From positions 1-37,581 of the forward strand of contig JAFXTM010000110.1 of NCBI GenBank assembly GCA_017535865.1: a DNA stretch of 37,581 nt, in the 5' to 3' direction. Origin of the DNA: Oscillospiraceae bacterium. GTDB taxonomy: Bacteria > Bacillota > Clostridia > Oscillospirales > Oscillospiraceae. Within the stretch, counting starts at the first letter, position 1; every line of letters begins with the position of its first letter. A model generated the notes under the pieces. The model had not been told where the DNA came from. It was given only the letters and a program-made list of their open reading frames with translations, and made no database searches. Both the position numbers and the translations under genes were made by a program. Positions 6,740-14,777 of this stretch are shown here, in pieces.

Positions 6740-7074
6740 CGGTCAGATTTGGCGTTTTAAGGTACGGGACCTGATTCTTGACCCTTGCCATGGCCCTGAA
6801 ATCCGGGCAAAAAGCCGCAAGTCGATCAGATATCGGGGATCTGGCGCACATACTCCTCCATCCGGCTGGCGCTGGCCGCCTTCATGGCGTCGGACACATG
6901 ACCGTACACATCAAGGGTAACCGAACCATAAAGATATACCCTTTTTTGTACGCTTTCCCGCAAGGCGACCGTGCAGAAGGTTTATGATTCCGGAAAGCCC
7001 GCACGCTCAACACTCCTGCCAAAAAAGCGCGGTGGACAAGCCTCTTTTCCCGCCTGGGCGAAAGAGGTTTTCTG
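6740..7074. other. Mostly non-coding region right of the element
   Basis: It holds the integrase tail described separately (6826-6930). It also has a hairpin at 7041-7067 (CCTCTTT pairing with AAAGAGG, then TTTTCT) that may be a terminator. No intact gene is seen. Confidence 0.5.
6826..6930 (-). pseudogene. C-terminal fragment of a second tyrosine integrase
   Basis: About 34 codons on the minus strand read TLDVYGHVSDAMKAAS, then RMEEYVRQIPDI and stop. This is the characteristic C-terminal end of a tyrosine recombinase, including the nucleophile Tyr. Upstream codons no longer match the family, so only the tail survives. It is in the opposite orientation to the element's integrase and lies outside the right att core, which suggests an earlier insertion at the same tRNA. 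Confidence 0.65.
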
Positions 7075-7103
7075 TTGCGTGTTTTGCGCGCATATAGTAT
7101 AAT
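7075..7103 (+). promoter_or_regulatory. Promoter of the nucleotidyltransferase gene
   Basis: TTGCGT (7075-7080), 17-bp spacer, TATAAT (7098-7103). Confidence 0.6.
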
Positions 7104-7195
7104 CACGTTGAAAAAACGCTTCTTCTTAATCGGAAAAATCGAGAAGCCGCAAGGCTTTGACGGGTCTCCGCCTGGAGCGGAAGGAGACGGGTCGT

Positions 7196-7948
7196 ATGAG
7201 GGAAGTCATCCAGAATCAATTGAATCGGATCGAGGCGCTTGAAAACGTAAAGATCCTGCTTGCGGTCGAGTCCGGCAGCCGGGCCTGGGGCTTTGCCTCC
7301 CCGGACAGCGACTATGACGTGCGTTTTATCTACGTACGGCCACAAAAAGACTATCTGCGCCTGGAACGAAACCGGGATGTGATCGAGCTGCCGATCGAGG
7401 ACGACCTGGATATCAACGGCTGGGATCTTGACAAAGCGCTGCGGCTGCTCCGCAATTCGAATCCCACGCTGTTCGAGTGGTTCTCCTCGCCGATCGTGTA
7501 CCGCGAATCCGCGTTTGCTGCCGAGCTGCGAGGCGTCATGCCGAAGTATTTTTCCACCCGGCGCGGACTCAGCCACTATCTCAGCATGGCGATCCGCAAC
7601 TACCGGGATCACCTGCAAAGCGAAACCGTCAAGGCGAAGAAATACTTTTACGCGCTCCGCCCGGTCCTGGCCTGCCGATGGATCCTGGACAACGGCACTC
7701 CGCCTCCCATGCTGTTTTCGGAGCTGATGGAAGCGGAGCTCGACCCCGCACTGCTGCCGGAGGTCAACCGGCTCCTGGATCTGAAGCAAAACGCGCCCGA
7801 GGTGAAAACGATCCCCACGGTCGAGAGCATCAATCGATACCTTGAGCATAGCATCGAGGAAGTACAGACGCGTATCACGCAGCTGCCAAAAGAACCGTAT
7901 CGCGGCTGGGAGGAACTGGATCAATTGTTTCTTTCCCAGCTTGAATAA
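7196..7948 (+). CDS. Nucleotidyltransferase of the YcgL/RlaP type (PF10127-like)
   Basis: A predicted cytoplasmic polymerase-beta-fold nucleotidyltransferase of 250 residues. The start at 7196 has AAGGAG upstream; an in-frame start at 7157 lacks one. The core motif is SGSRAWGFASPDSDYDVRFIY: the Gly-Ser of the nucleotide loop and the two Asp of the metal pair. A third acidic strand follows at about residues 63-75 (EDDLDINGWDLDK). The family is linked to RNA repair or end modification in some bacteria, but the substrate here is unknown. The gene is monocistronic with its own promoter and a strong terminator, so it is not visibly paired with an RNA ligase. Confidence 0.85.
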   Translation: MREVIQNQLNRIEALENVKILLAVESGSRAWGFASPDSDYDVRFIYVRPQKDYLRLERNRDVIELPIEDDLDINGWDLDKALRLLRNSNPTLFEWFSSPIVYRESAFAAELRGVMPKYFSTRRGLSHYLSMAIRNYRDHLQSETVKAKKYFYALRPVLACRWILDNGTPPPMLFSELMEAELDPALLPEVNRLLDLKQNAPEVKTIPTVESINRYLEHSIEEVQTRITQLPKEPYRGWEELDQLFLSQLE

Positions 7949-7962
7949 GGCCATCCCACACA

Positions 7963-8009
7963 GACAGGCGCCCGAAAGCCAGTGAAAGCACTGGTTTTCG
8001 GGCGCCTGT
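7963..8009. terminator. Strong hairpin terminator between convergent genes
   Basis: A long stem, where CAGGCGCCCGAAA pairs with TTTCGGGCGCCTG and the apex is extended by CCAGT/ACTGG. It lies between the nucleotidyltransferase stop and the end of the minus-strand zinc-ribbon gene. Confidence 0.8.
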
Positions 8010-8059
8010 TCATCAGAAGGAGCGTATACGTGTTCCCCCTGTCCGGGTATATCTCGTTT

Positions 8060-8989
8060 TTACTGTCTGCCGCCGGGTGTCTGAGACATCTGAATACCCG
8101 TGATGTAGGCGTGTGACAACATCTCGCAGTAATGGGACCCGTGCGAAAAGCCAAAGCGGACCTCGACGCTCTGTCCATTGCGCTTGAACACTTCCCCCGC
8201 CTTTTTCCCGTTGACCGTGACCGTGTACCGGCCGCCCTCCGTGAGAGACAGGGTCATGCTGAACCGGGAACCGACCTGGGCCACAGCCTGCCCGCCCAGG
8301 AAAAAGGAGCCGCCGTTTTGATCGATCCGGGCCGTGATGGCGCCCATTTCGATCGAGAGGCATCCGCCCGGATGCGGCTTTATCGTAGAGGTGTCGACGT
8401 CGCAGGAGATCTCGAAATCATCGTTTCCGCCGATCGTGTAGAAGACGCCTTCGTTCATTTCGCTTACGTTGTAGCCGTGGAATTCAATCTTCTCCTCATC
8501 GGCAACGATGTGGACCTTGGGCTCGTATTTGGCAAACGACTCCGCATGCGGATGATGGAGGATCCGGTCGTATTTTTCCCACTTGACGTTGCTGAAGGTG
8601 ATCTTGACCTTCTTGCCCTGCACCAGCGTGATCTCCCCGGGACCCTGACCCGCATAAGACACGGACGGCTTTCCTCTGGAATAGTCCACTTCAAGATTGT
8701 GGCAGTAGACGCAGTTGAAATGATAGCCCATTCTGGGAGAGCAGGCATTCTCTTTCTCGGGGCACCGGCAGCCTCCGACGACCCGGCTGCCGCAGCGGTA
8801 GCAAGCCAGCAGATTGCCGTTGGTCTCAAAACGGGGCTGCTTGACCTCGGATGTCAGAAGGCTCCCCTGTTCGGCCGTCAGCGGGATCACATCCACGACC
8901 TTCCAGACATCCTGGATCTTTTTGACCGTGAGCCCATAATACAGTTTTGTCTTTTTGCATCTCGCCTTCACGATCTTGGTCTCGTCCAT
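8060..8989 (-). CDS. Zinc-ribbon protein of unknown function
   Basis: A 309-residue cytoplasmic-looking protein that I cannot assign. The start at 8989 is preferred because GGGAGGA precedes it. A longer frame opens with a GTG at 9070 but has no site. The N-terminal 50 residues are basic and strand-rich. A cysteine cluster follows: C63-x2-C66, C74-x-C76, C83 and C93-x2-C96, with His nearby, consistent with one or two zinc sites. The rest looks like a beta-sandwich (repeating GG-turn strands such as TIGGNDDFEISCDVD and GGRYTVTVNGKK). Something like the metal-binding tail of TerY is possible but unproven. No operon partner. Confidence 0.65.
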   Translation of the reverse strand: MDETKIVKARCKKTKLYYGLTVKKIQDVWKVVDVIPLTAEQGSLLTSEVKQPRFETNGNLLACYRCGSRVVGGCRCPEKENACSPRMGYHFNCVYCHNLEVDYSRGKPSVSYAGQGPGEITLVQGKKVKITFSNVKWEKYDRILHHPHAESFAKYEPKVHIVADEEKIEFHGYNVSEMNEGVFYTIGGNDDFEISCDVDTSTIKPHPGGCLSIEMGAITARIDQNGGSFFLGGQAVAQVGSRFSMTLSLTEGGRYTVTVNGKKAGEVFKRNGQSVEVRFGFSHGSHYCEMLSHAYITGIQMSQTPGGRQ

Positions 8990-9261
8990 ACAAACCGTCC
9001 TCCCTGCAAGCAGCATACGATAAGCGAAAAAAGGATCCTCTGCGTGGTTTACCAATTTTAAATCTAGCACAGGTCCGCCATGCTGTCAAGGAAACGGCCG
9101 GTCGGGCAGCCGCGGGCCGGCGTTGTATCAGTTGCCAGGTTAATTAACATAATTCTGTTTACATATTATCGCAGTACTTGAACAAACGGCCGATTTCGTT
9201 TACAGTAAAAGCGTTAAGTGAGGTCTTGTGCGGCCAGCTATACAGAAAGGACGTGTGATCC

Positions 9262-9927
9262 ATGCTTTTTCTGATCGCGTTATGCCTCAGTTTTGCCGTT
9301 GCCTTTCTCTGGCAGGAGAGTCGGGAGAAATACACCGCGGCCGTGGTACTGAAGGGACTGGCCTCTTTGTGCTTCGTTGCGCTCGGCCTCCTCTGCAGCG
9401 ACGGGACGCAGCTTGCCAGGCTTGTCGTGTTCGGTCTGGTTCTGGGCTGTATCGCGGACGTGCTTCTGAATCTGCGCTGGGTGTTCCCGAAGACAGGACA
9501 GCTCATCTTTCTGGTCGGGATCCTGGTGTTCCTGAGCGGCCACATCCTCTATCTCGCCGCTATTCTGCCCCTGTCTGCCCATTGGGCCGCATGTTTTGCG
9601 ATCGGGGCGATCCTGACGGCGCTGCTGATGGTCTGGATCTTCAAGCGTATTACGGCGAAGAGGGCCTTCAAGATCTTTGGTGTTTTCTATATTGGCGCCA
9701 TCATGCTGCTCAACTGCACCGCCGTCGGCAACCTGCTAGCCGCTCCATCCGCCTTCACCGGTCTGTTCGCCACGGGCGCGCTGCTGTTTCTGGTGAGCGA
9801 CATCGTTCTCATTCTGAACACCTTCGGCGCGGAGTCACGCCAGAGCCTGCGCATCACCAACATCGGGCTCTACTATGTCGGTCAGCTGCTGATCGCGCTG
9901 AGCCTGCGCTTTCTCGCATCTGGCTGA
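9262..9927 (+). CDS. YhhN-family membrane protein (lysoplasmalogenase-like)
   Basis: An integral membrane protein of 221 residues with about seven to eight hydrophobic helices. The family (YhhN/TMEM86) hydrolyses the vinyl ether bond of lysoplasmalogens. Family marks seen are a conserved Lys in the second helix (VVLKGLASL), an Asp in ADVLLNL, the GHILYLAAIL segment and Ser-Asp in LVSDIVLILN near the C-terminus. Plasmalogens occur in anaerobic Clostridia, so a role in ether-lipid turnover is plausible. AAAGGA lies before the ATG. Monocistronic. Confidence 0.85.
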   Translation: MLFLIALCLSFAVAFLWQESREKYTAAVVLKGLASLCFVALGLLCSDGTQLARLVVFGLVLGCIADVLLNLRWVFPKTGQLIFLVGILVFLSGHILYLAAILPLSAHWAACFAIGAILTALLMVWIFKRITAKRAFKIFGVFYIGAIMLLNCTAVGNLLAAPSAFTGLFATGALLFLVSDIVLILNTFGAESRQSLRITNIGLYYVGQLLIALSLRFLASG

Positions 9928-9937
9928 AAAGGAAAGC

Positions 9938-9972
9938 AACAGCCTGCCGGAAATCCGGCAGGCTGTTTTTTA
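9938..9972. terminator. Terminator between YhhN gene and flavoprotein gene
   Basis: A 13-bp perfect stem (9938-9950 with 9955-9967), AAAT loop and T run on the plus strand. It also lies just past the stop of the minus-strand reductase. Confidence 0.88.
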
Positions 9973-10014
9973 TGTGCTTCTTGGAGCCGTTCCGGCCGCC
10001 GATGCGGCAGAGGA

Positions 10015-12216
10015 TCAGCCCGCGAGGATCTGGGCGGCGGCAAAGGTGCCGGCGTCACGTCCGGAGACGAAGCAGTAGCCCTGGGCGCAGCCGCCGTAGT
10101 TGGTATAGGCCTTGTTCTCGTTAAAGAGCACGCCCATGCTGTCGGTGCCGCAGGCAAAGAGGCCGGGGATGACCTCGCCCGCGGTGTCGAGGACCTGGAA
10201 GTTCTCGTTCACATCGAGGCCGCCGCAGGTGCTGTAGATGTAGGGGCAGCCCGTGAAGGCCACATAGTACGCGGAATCCGGGGAGATCGTGCCGAGGCGC
10301 TCGAACTTGGAGGGGTCCTTGCCGAAGGCGTCGCCCTCGGGCGTGTAGCCCGCGACGGAAGCCTTCAGATTCTCGGCGGGCATACCGAGCTGTTCGGCCA
10401 GTTCATCGAGCGTGGCGGCTTTGTAGACAAAGCCTTCCTCCACACAGTGGTCGATAACCGCGTCGATATTCGCCAGCGGCGTGTCGGCCACGATGCCTCC
10501 CTGGGAGAGATAACGGCCGCTCGCATTGGCGCTCAGGCCCTGCTCGCGCAGCACGTCGATCTGCTCGGCGGAGTAGACATAGAAGAATTCGCTGCCCTGA
10601 TAGAAAGCCTCCATGGAGATGGAGGACTCGTTGATGAAGCGGTTGCCCTCGCGGTTGACCGCCATGCCCTCAGACGTGCAGATCAGGCCGTAGGGGATGT
10701 CGTTGTCCGCGAAGGAGAAGCAGGTGGTGATCTGCGCGGGCGCGACGAAGTGGGACATCGGATAGATGCCGATGCTGTAGGTCGCGGCGCCGTTGTCCAC
10801 CGCGGAGGCGATCATCTTGCCGTCGTTGGTGTACATGCCGTACAGCTTGTAGGCCTCGCCCTGGAAGCGCTTCTGGAGCTCCTGGCTGCCGCCGTAGCCG
10901 CCTGAGCAGCAGAGCACAGCCTTGGCGCGGATCGTCACCTCGGTGCCGTCGGCCTTGACCGCCTTGACGCCGACGCAGCGTCCGTCCTCAAAGAGAAGGT
11001 CTGTCGCCTCGGTCTCGAGCATGTACCGGCCGCCCATCTCCACATACTTCGCGTAGGCAGCGGCAAAGTAGCTTTCGGTAAGCTGCTTGTTGCCGACATA
11101 GGAGGAGAAGATCGCCCACTTGCCGCCGACAAAGCCAACGGGAGGACCGAAGGCGAAGCCGTAGCTCTCAAGCCAGTCGCAGGTCTCGCCGGACTCGTTG
11201 ATCACCTTGGCGATCAGCTCGGGCTTCGCGCCCTGCACGCCGTCGACCGTGGTATATTCGCACCAGGTCTCGTACAGCGCATCGGCATCGACGAACAACT
11301 CGCCGGGCGCCTTGTCATGCTTGCCCTGGACCGGGTCGTTCCACTCCAGGACCTCCCCGGCGACCTTGCTGGGCGGGTTGACGTTCGCGGGGCCGGAAGT
11401 CGTGGCGCCGGTGCCGCCCCACTTGGCGGCCTTGTCGATCGCGAGGACGGAGACCCCGGACTCGGCAGCCGCGAGCGCGGCGGTTGTGCCGGAGGAGCCC
11501 ATGCCGACGACAAGGATGTCGGTCTCATAGGTCTCGCTGGCAGTGCTCTTCTCAATGGGCGTGTAGAGCCCGGAGAGATCCATGCCTGCGTCGGTCAGCG
11601 CGTTCTCGACGCCCTGACGCACGCCGTTGCAGGTCGCGGTCGCGCCGGTGAGCGCATCGACCGCCAGGCTCTGGTTCTCGATGACACGCGGGATGTAGGT
11701 GTTGACGACCGTGTCGATAAAGCCGTTGGTCTCGCCGTTCTCGCCAACCTCGATGGCCGCGAGCATGCCGTCCTTCACCTCAACGGTGACGGGCACGCGG
11801 ACCGTGAGATTGAAGCCGAAGCCCTCGGCGGAATAGCTGCCGTCGACCAGCGGAGCGGCCTCGGCGGTTTCCTCGCCCTGTGCCTGGGCAAAGCAGGCGG
11901 CGACGGCGGTCTTCACGGCCGTCGAGGTAAAGGTCGCGCCGGAAACGCCGTCCACCTCATCGGGGGACGCGATGCCGACCAGTCTGGTCCGGAACTGCTC
12001 AATGGCAGCGCCGCCGACGGTCGGGGTCTCGCCGGCCCCTTCGATGGAGACCGCCGTGACCTTGTCCGCGTCAAAGCTGAGTTTGACGGTGACCGGGCCG
12101 CCGAAGCCCTGGGCCGTGGCCTCGTACTCGCCGGGCGTGAAGCCCTCCGCGAGCACGACGCAGCTCAGCGAGAGCAGCAGGCAGGCGCAGAGGATAAGGG
12201 ATAATACTTTGCGCAC
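10015..12216 (-). CDS. Secreted flavinylated FAD-dependent reductase (two FMN-binding domains + fumarate-reductase-like domain)
   Basis: An extracytoplasmic oxidoreductase of 733 residues. Start is GTG with AAGGAGG upstream. Residues 1-23 form a signal peptide. Two FMN_bind domains follow with covalent flavinylation motifs DGVSGAT (Thr95) and DALTGAT (Thr193). The FAD domain starts near residue 232 with the dinucleotide motif GMGSSG (238-243) and an acidic end at IDK. The C-terminal half has the family's GEVIPGLFACGTDS segment. The fumarate signatures are replaced: TCGGLDVN stands where HTMGG is expected, and AYTNYGGCAQGYCFVSGR where GNRVGGNA is expected. Known relatives use FMN groups to pass electrons to an organic acceptor. 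The acceptor here is probably not fumarate. It is divergent from the NusG-II/Gx genes, suggesting a joint redox function. Confidence 0.9.
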   Translation of the reverse strand: MRKVLSLILCACLLLSLSCVVLAEGFTPGEYEATAQGFGGPVTVKLSFDADKVTAVSIEGAGETPTVGGAAIEQFRTRLVGIASPDEVDGVSGATFTSTAVKTAVAACFAQAQGEETAEAAPLVDGSYSAEGFGFNLTVRVPVTVEVKDGMLAAIEVGENGETNGFIDTVVNTYIPRVIENQSLAVDALTGATATCNGVRQGVENALTDAGMDLSGLYTPIEKSTASETYETDILVVGMGSSGTTAALAAAESGVSVLAIDKAAKWGGTGATTSGPANVNPPSKVAGEVLEWNDPVQGKHDKAPGELFVDADALYETWCEYTTVDGVQGAKPELIAKVINESGETCDWLESYGFAFGPPVGFVGGKWAIFSSYVGNKQLTESYFAAAYAKYVEMGGRYMLETEATDLLFEDGRCVGVKAVKADGTEVTIRAKAVLCCSGGYGGSQELQKRFQGEAYKLYGMYTNDGKMIASAVDNGAATYSIGIYPMSHFVAPAQITTCFSFADNDIPYGLICTSEGMAVNREGNRFINESSISMEAFYQGSEFFYVYSAEQIDVLREQGLSANASGRYLSQGGIVADTPLANIDAVIDHCVEEGFVYKAATLDELAEQLGMPAENLKASVAGYTPEGDAFGKDPSKFERLGTISPDSAYYVAFTGCPYIYSTCGGLDVNENFQVLDTAGEVIPGLFACGTDSMGVLFNENKAYTNYGGCAQGYCFVSGRDAGTFAAAQILAG

Positions 12217-12264
12217 GGGAAATCGAACCTCCTTTTATAGTCTTTCGGGAATCTTGCTTTTTTG

Positions 12265-12293
12265 ATTTTATCACCACATATGGGCAAACGCAA
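12265..12293 (-). promoter_or_regulatory. Promoter of the flavinylated reductase
   Basis: On the minus strand TTGCGT (12293-12288), 17-bp spacer, TAAAAT (12270-12265), about 50 bases before the GTG start. Confidence 0.6.
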
Positions 12294-12418
12294 GGGCTTT
12301 GAAAAAACAGTGGTCATTTCCGGGCAAATATGATAAGATACCTTTGCTTGAAATAGGGTTCGGTCCCATTCGGATCGGATCGTTCCCACCACACTGCGGG
12401 AGGGAGGTCCTTGCCCTT

Positions 12419-12967
12419 ATGAAAAAACGGGATATTCTGCTGATTCTTGGGATCGCCGCGCTTGCTCTCGTGCTGCTGCTGTTCGGTCTGTCGCAGCGCT
12501 CCGCCCTCCCCTCCCCGACCGTGGCCGTTACCGAGGCGCCAGCCGCCGTGACCGAAACGCCCGGCGCGGAAAGCGGAGGGGCGGCAGAGGAGAAGTCGCC
12601 CGTCGAGGCTTTCTTCGAAGAATACCCGGCGGAGTCCTATCTCCTGCTGACGACCGCGAGCGGGACCCGTATGCCGATCCCGCTCAACGAGGACAACGCC
12701 TTCCGGATCACGCAGGCGGACGGCAGCGAGAATGTGGTCCACATCGGCAAAGACTCGTTCTTTATGGAGTCCTCGAACTGCGAGAATCAAAACTGCGTGC
12801 GGCAGGGCGAGGTCACGCTCGAAAACCGGGAGACGCGCATCCTGTTCAATATGGTGATCTGTCTTCCGCACAACATCCGCCTGGAGCTGGTGACGCGCGA
12901 GGAGGCGCAGCGCTTCCTTGATGAGATCTACACGCCGGAGGAGAGCTCCGACGCCGCCGGAGGGTAA
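12419..12967 (+). CDS. NusG domain II protein, EetA-like, membrane anchored
   Basis: A 182-residue protein with an N-terminal membrane helix (residues 5-23) and an Ala/Thr/Pro/Glu-rich linker. From about residue 70 it has a NusG-II beta barrel: HIGKDSFFMESSNCENQNC, VRQGEV and MVICLPHNIRLEL. The Cys-x4-Cys and CLPH are the family's conserved cysteines and Pro-His turn. Such proteins, with a Gx-family protein next door, correspond to EetA/EetB of Listeria and Enterococcus extracellular electron transfer loci; that knowledge is from those species. The start at 12419 has GGGAGG upstream. The stop is 6 bases before the next gene's ATG, so it is an operon. Confidence 0.82.
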   Translation: MKKRDILLILGIAALALVLLLFGLSQRSALPSPTVAVTEAPAAVTETPGAESGGAAEEKSPVEAFFEEYPAESYLLLTTASGTRMPIPLNEDNAFRITQADGSENVVHIGKDSFFMESSNCENQNCVRQGEVTLENRETRILFNMVICLPHNIRLELVTREEAQRFLDEIYTPEESSDAAGG

Positions 12968-12973
12968 ACCGCC

Positions 12974-13492
12974 ATGATGCGATTTCGTACGCGCCGTCTC
13001 GCCGTCTCCGCGCTGCTCGTCACAGTGATGCTGATGCTGGGCTATGTGGAGAGCCTGGTGCCGACCGGGATACCGGGCGTCAAGCTCGGCCTGAGCAACA
13101 GCGTGCTGATCCTGGCGATCGTCTGGCTCGGCATCCCGACAGCCTTTGCCCTGATGGCCGCGAAGGTCCTGCTCTCCGGCTTTCTTTTCGCCGGCGTGAA
13201 CGCCATGATGTACGCCTTTGCGGGCGGATTGCTGAGCATGGTCGTCATGGCCGCGCTGTACAAGACGCGCGCCTTCAGCCTCACACCGATCGCCATGGCC
13301 GGCGCCGTCTCGCACAACATGGGGCAGGTCGGGCTGGCCATGCTGATCCTGCAGACAGAGAAGCTGGTCTACTATATGGCGATCCTGATGCTGGCGGGTC
13401 TGGTGACGGGCTTTGTCACCGGGACCGTCGCCGCCATCCTTGTCAAGCGCCTCCCGCGGAGCCTGTTGCCGGAAGATCCGCGAAAAAAGTGA
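12974..13492 (+). CDS. Gx transporter family membrane protein, EetB-like
   Basis: A polytopic membrane protein of 172 residues with about five to six helices. The segment PTGIPGVKLGLSNSVLILAI, with its Gly-rich turn after helix one, is typical of the family, which is often annotated heptaprenyl diphosphate synthase component I. Family members resemble ECF S-components and occur beside NusG-II proteins. In Listeria/Enterococcus the pair supports electron transfer to secreted flavoproteins. Its ribosome binding site (GGAGGG) lies inside the end of the NusG-II gene, indicating coupling. Whether it moves electrons, quinone or flavin cannot be told from sequence. Confidence 0.82.
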   Translation: MMRFRTRRLAVSALLVTVMLMLGYVESLVPTGIPGVKLGLSNSVLILAIVWLGIPTAFALMAAKVLLSGFLFAGVNAMMYAFAGGLLSMVVMAALYKTRAFSLTPIAMAGAVSHNMGQVGLAMLILQTEKLVYYMAILMLAGLVTGFVTGTVAAILVKRLPRSLLPEDPRKK

Positions 13493-13499
13493 GGCCGTG

Positions 13500-14423
13500 A
13501 TGAAGAACAAAAAAGTCCTCGGGAATATCCTGCTGACCCTGACCGCCGTCATCTGGGGCTGCGCCTTCGCCGCACAGCGCGCGGGCATGGAGAGCATCGA
13601 GCCCTTCACCTTCACCGCTGCCCGGATGGTGCTCGCGGCCGCCGCCGTCGGGCCGGTCGCGCTACTGGCCGGAAGGCGCGAGCGGCGGGGCTCGCCCGCC
13701 CGCCAGCCGGAGGAAGAGCGCGCCCGCCGGCGCAGCACCGTGATCGGCGGCCTTTGCTGCGGCTGCTTTCTCGCCGCAGCCAGTCTCTTCCAGCAGATGG
13801 GCGTTGTCTACACGACGGCCGGCAAAGCGGGCTTCATCACGGCGATGTATATGCTGCTCGTCCCTATCCTCCACTTTCTGCTGTTCAAAAAGAAGAATCC
13901 CTGGCATGTCTGGCTTGCGGTCCTGATCGGCGTCGCGGGGATGTATCTGCTCTGCGTCAGCGAGAGCTTTCGCCTCAGCCGCGGCGACGCGCTGGTATGC
14001 GTCTGTGCGCTGCTGTTCAGCGGGCACATCCTCAGCTGCGACCACTTCGCCAAAACGGGCGATCCCCTGCGCGTCTCCGCGATCCAGTTTGTGACCGCCG
14101 CAGTCATTTCCGCCGTCCTGGCCTTTCTCGCGGAGGAGCCCAGCCGGGAAAAACTGGCTGCGGCCGCTATCCCGATCCTGTACTGCGGGCTGCTCTCCGG
14201 CGGGCTCGGCTATACGCTGCAGATCGTCGCGCAGCGCTTCACCGACCCGACGATCGCCTCCCTGCTCATGAGCCTCGAATCGGTCTTCGCCGTGCTGGCA
14301 GGAGCGCTTCTGCTGCAGGAGCGCATGAGCGTGCGGGAGCTCGTCGGCTGTCTGGTGATGTTCGCCGCGATCGTCTTGGTGCAGCTGCCCATGCCGGGTA
14401 CCACGCCAGAAAGAAAAGTCTGA
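13500..14423 (+). CDS. EamA/DMT-family transporter
   Basis: A drug/metabolite-superfamily permease of 307 residues with ten predicted helices in two EamA repeats. The first repeat opens at residue 7 (GNILLTLTAVIWGCAFAAQR). The second ends with the usual FTDPTIASLLMSLESVFAVLAGALLLQERM segment, both halves visible by eye. A basic, Arg-rich loop (residues about 62-80) separates helices two and three. The substrate is unknown. It follows the Gx gene by 7 bases and is probably its operon partner, so it may export a metabolite or cofactor precursor linked to the redox module; that is speculation. Confidence 0.88.
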   Translation: MKNKKVLGNILLTLTAVIWGCAFAAQRAGMESIEPFTFTAARMVLAAAAVGPVALLAGRRERRGSPARQPEEERARRRSTVIGGLCCGCFLAAASLFQQMGVVYTTAGKAGFITAMYMLLVPILHFLLFKKKNPWHVWLAVLIGVAGMYLLCVSESFRLSRGDALVCVCALLFSGHILSCDHFAKTGDPLRVSAIQFVTAAVISAVLAFLAEEPSREKLAAAAIPILYCGLLSGGLGYTLQIVAQRFTDPTIASLLMSLESVFAVLAGALLLQERMSVRELVGCLVMFAAIVLVQLPMPGTTPERKV

Positions 14424-14429
14424 TAATCC

Positions 14430-14474
14430 ATTCAACAGGAAACGCCGCCCGTCAGCCGGGGGCTCATAAGACAG
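14430..14474 (+). repeat. 45-bp imperfect inverted repeat, left copy
   Basis: It starts ATTCAACAGG and ends TAAGACAG. The first 22 bases are identical to the reverse complement of 17089-17068, and 38 of all 45 match. Each copy starts 6-8 bases after the stop codon of a flanking gene and contains a G+C-rich hairpin core (CCGCCCG...GGGGG). Either a terminal repeat of the AT-rich cassette or a REP-like extragenic repeat. Confidence 0.7.
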
Positions 14475-14480
14475 TTTTTC

Positions 14481-14524
14481 AAGCAGGACTGCAGTAGTGG
14501 AAACTACCTCAGTCCTGCTTTCTG
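14481..14524 (+). terminator. Terminator of the NusG-II/Gx/EamA operon
   Basis: AAGCAGGACTG pairs with CAGTCCTGCTT, with an inner GTAGT/ACTAC stem and a GGAA loop, followed by TCTGTC. Confidence 0.65.
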
Positions 14525-14777
14525 TCAAGTGCGCAAAAGGGTAGCCGCATAGCGGCGCAGCGGAAGAGCAGCGTCCCCTGTGTTGGAGAAAACGGCTTTT
14601 CTCCATCGAGCCCTCTGCAAGAGCCCTCGGAGAGCGCAAGGACACCACACCGGGGTCCCCGCAAAGTCATTTCGAGTTTGTGGGGAGAGGAGCCGCAACG
14701 GAATGAACGCGCTTTCCCGTCGCCACAGGGAAGCGAGCGATATGGAGTTTGCGGCGACGAGGTGTATAATTGCGCCC
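14525..14777. other. Non-coding GC-rich stretch with hairpins
   Basis: I see no gene. Several self-complementary patches are present, for example CGTCGCC (about 14717) with GGCGACG (about 14752), and GAGCCCTC near GAGGGCTC-like sequence around 14609-14634. It may be an insertion remnant or a structured RNA. Nothing recognised. Confidence 0.4.

Noticed and set aside
12217-12418. Riboswitch (for example FMN) in the divergent flavoprotein/NusG-II intergenic region
   Set aside because: I looked for the conserved FMN aptamer blocks and long paired stems and saw none. Only a promoter for the minus strand is supportable.
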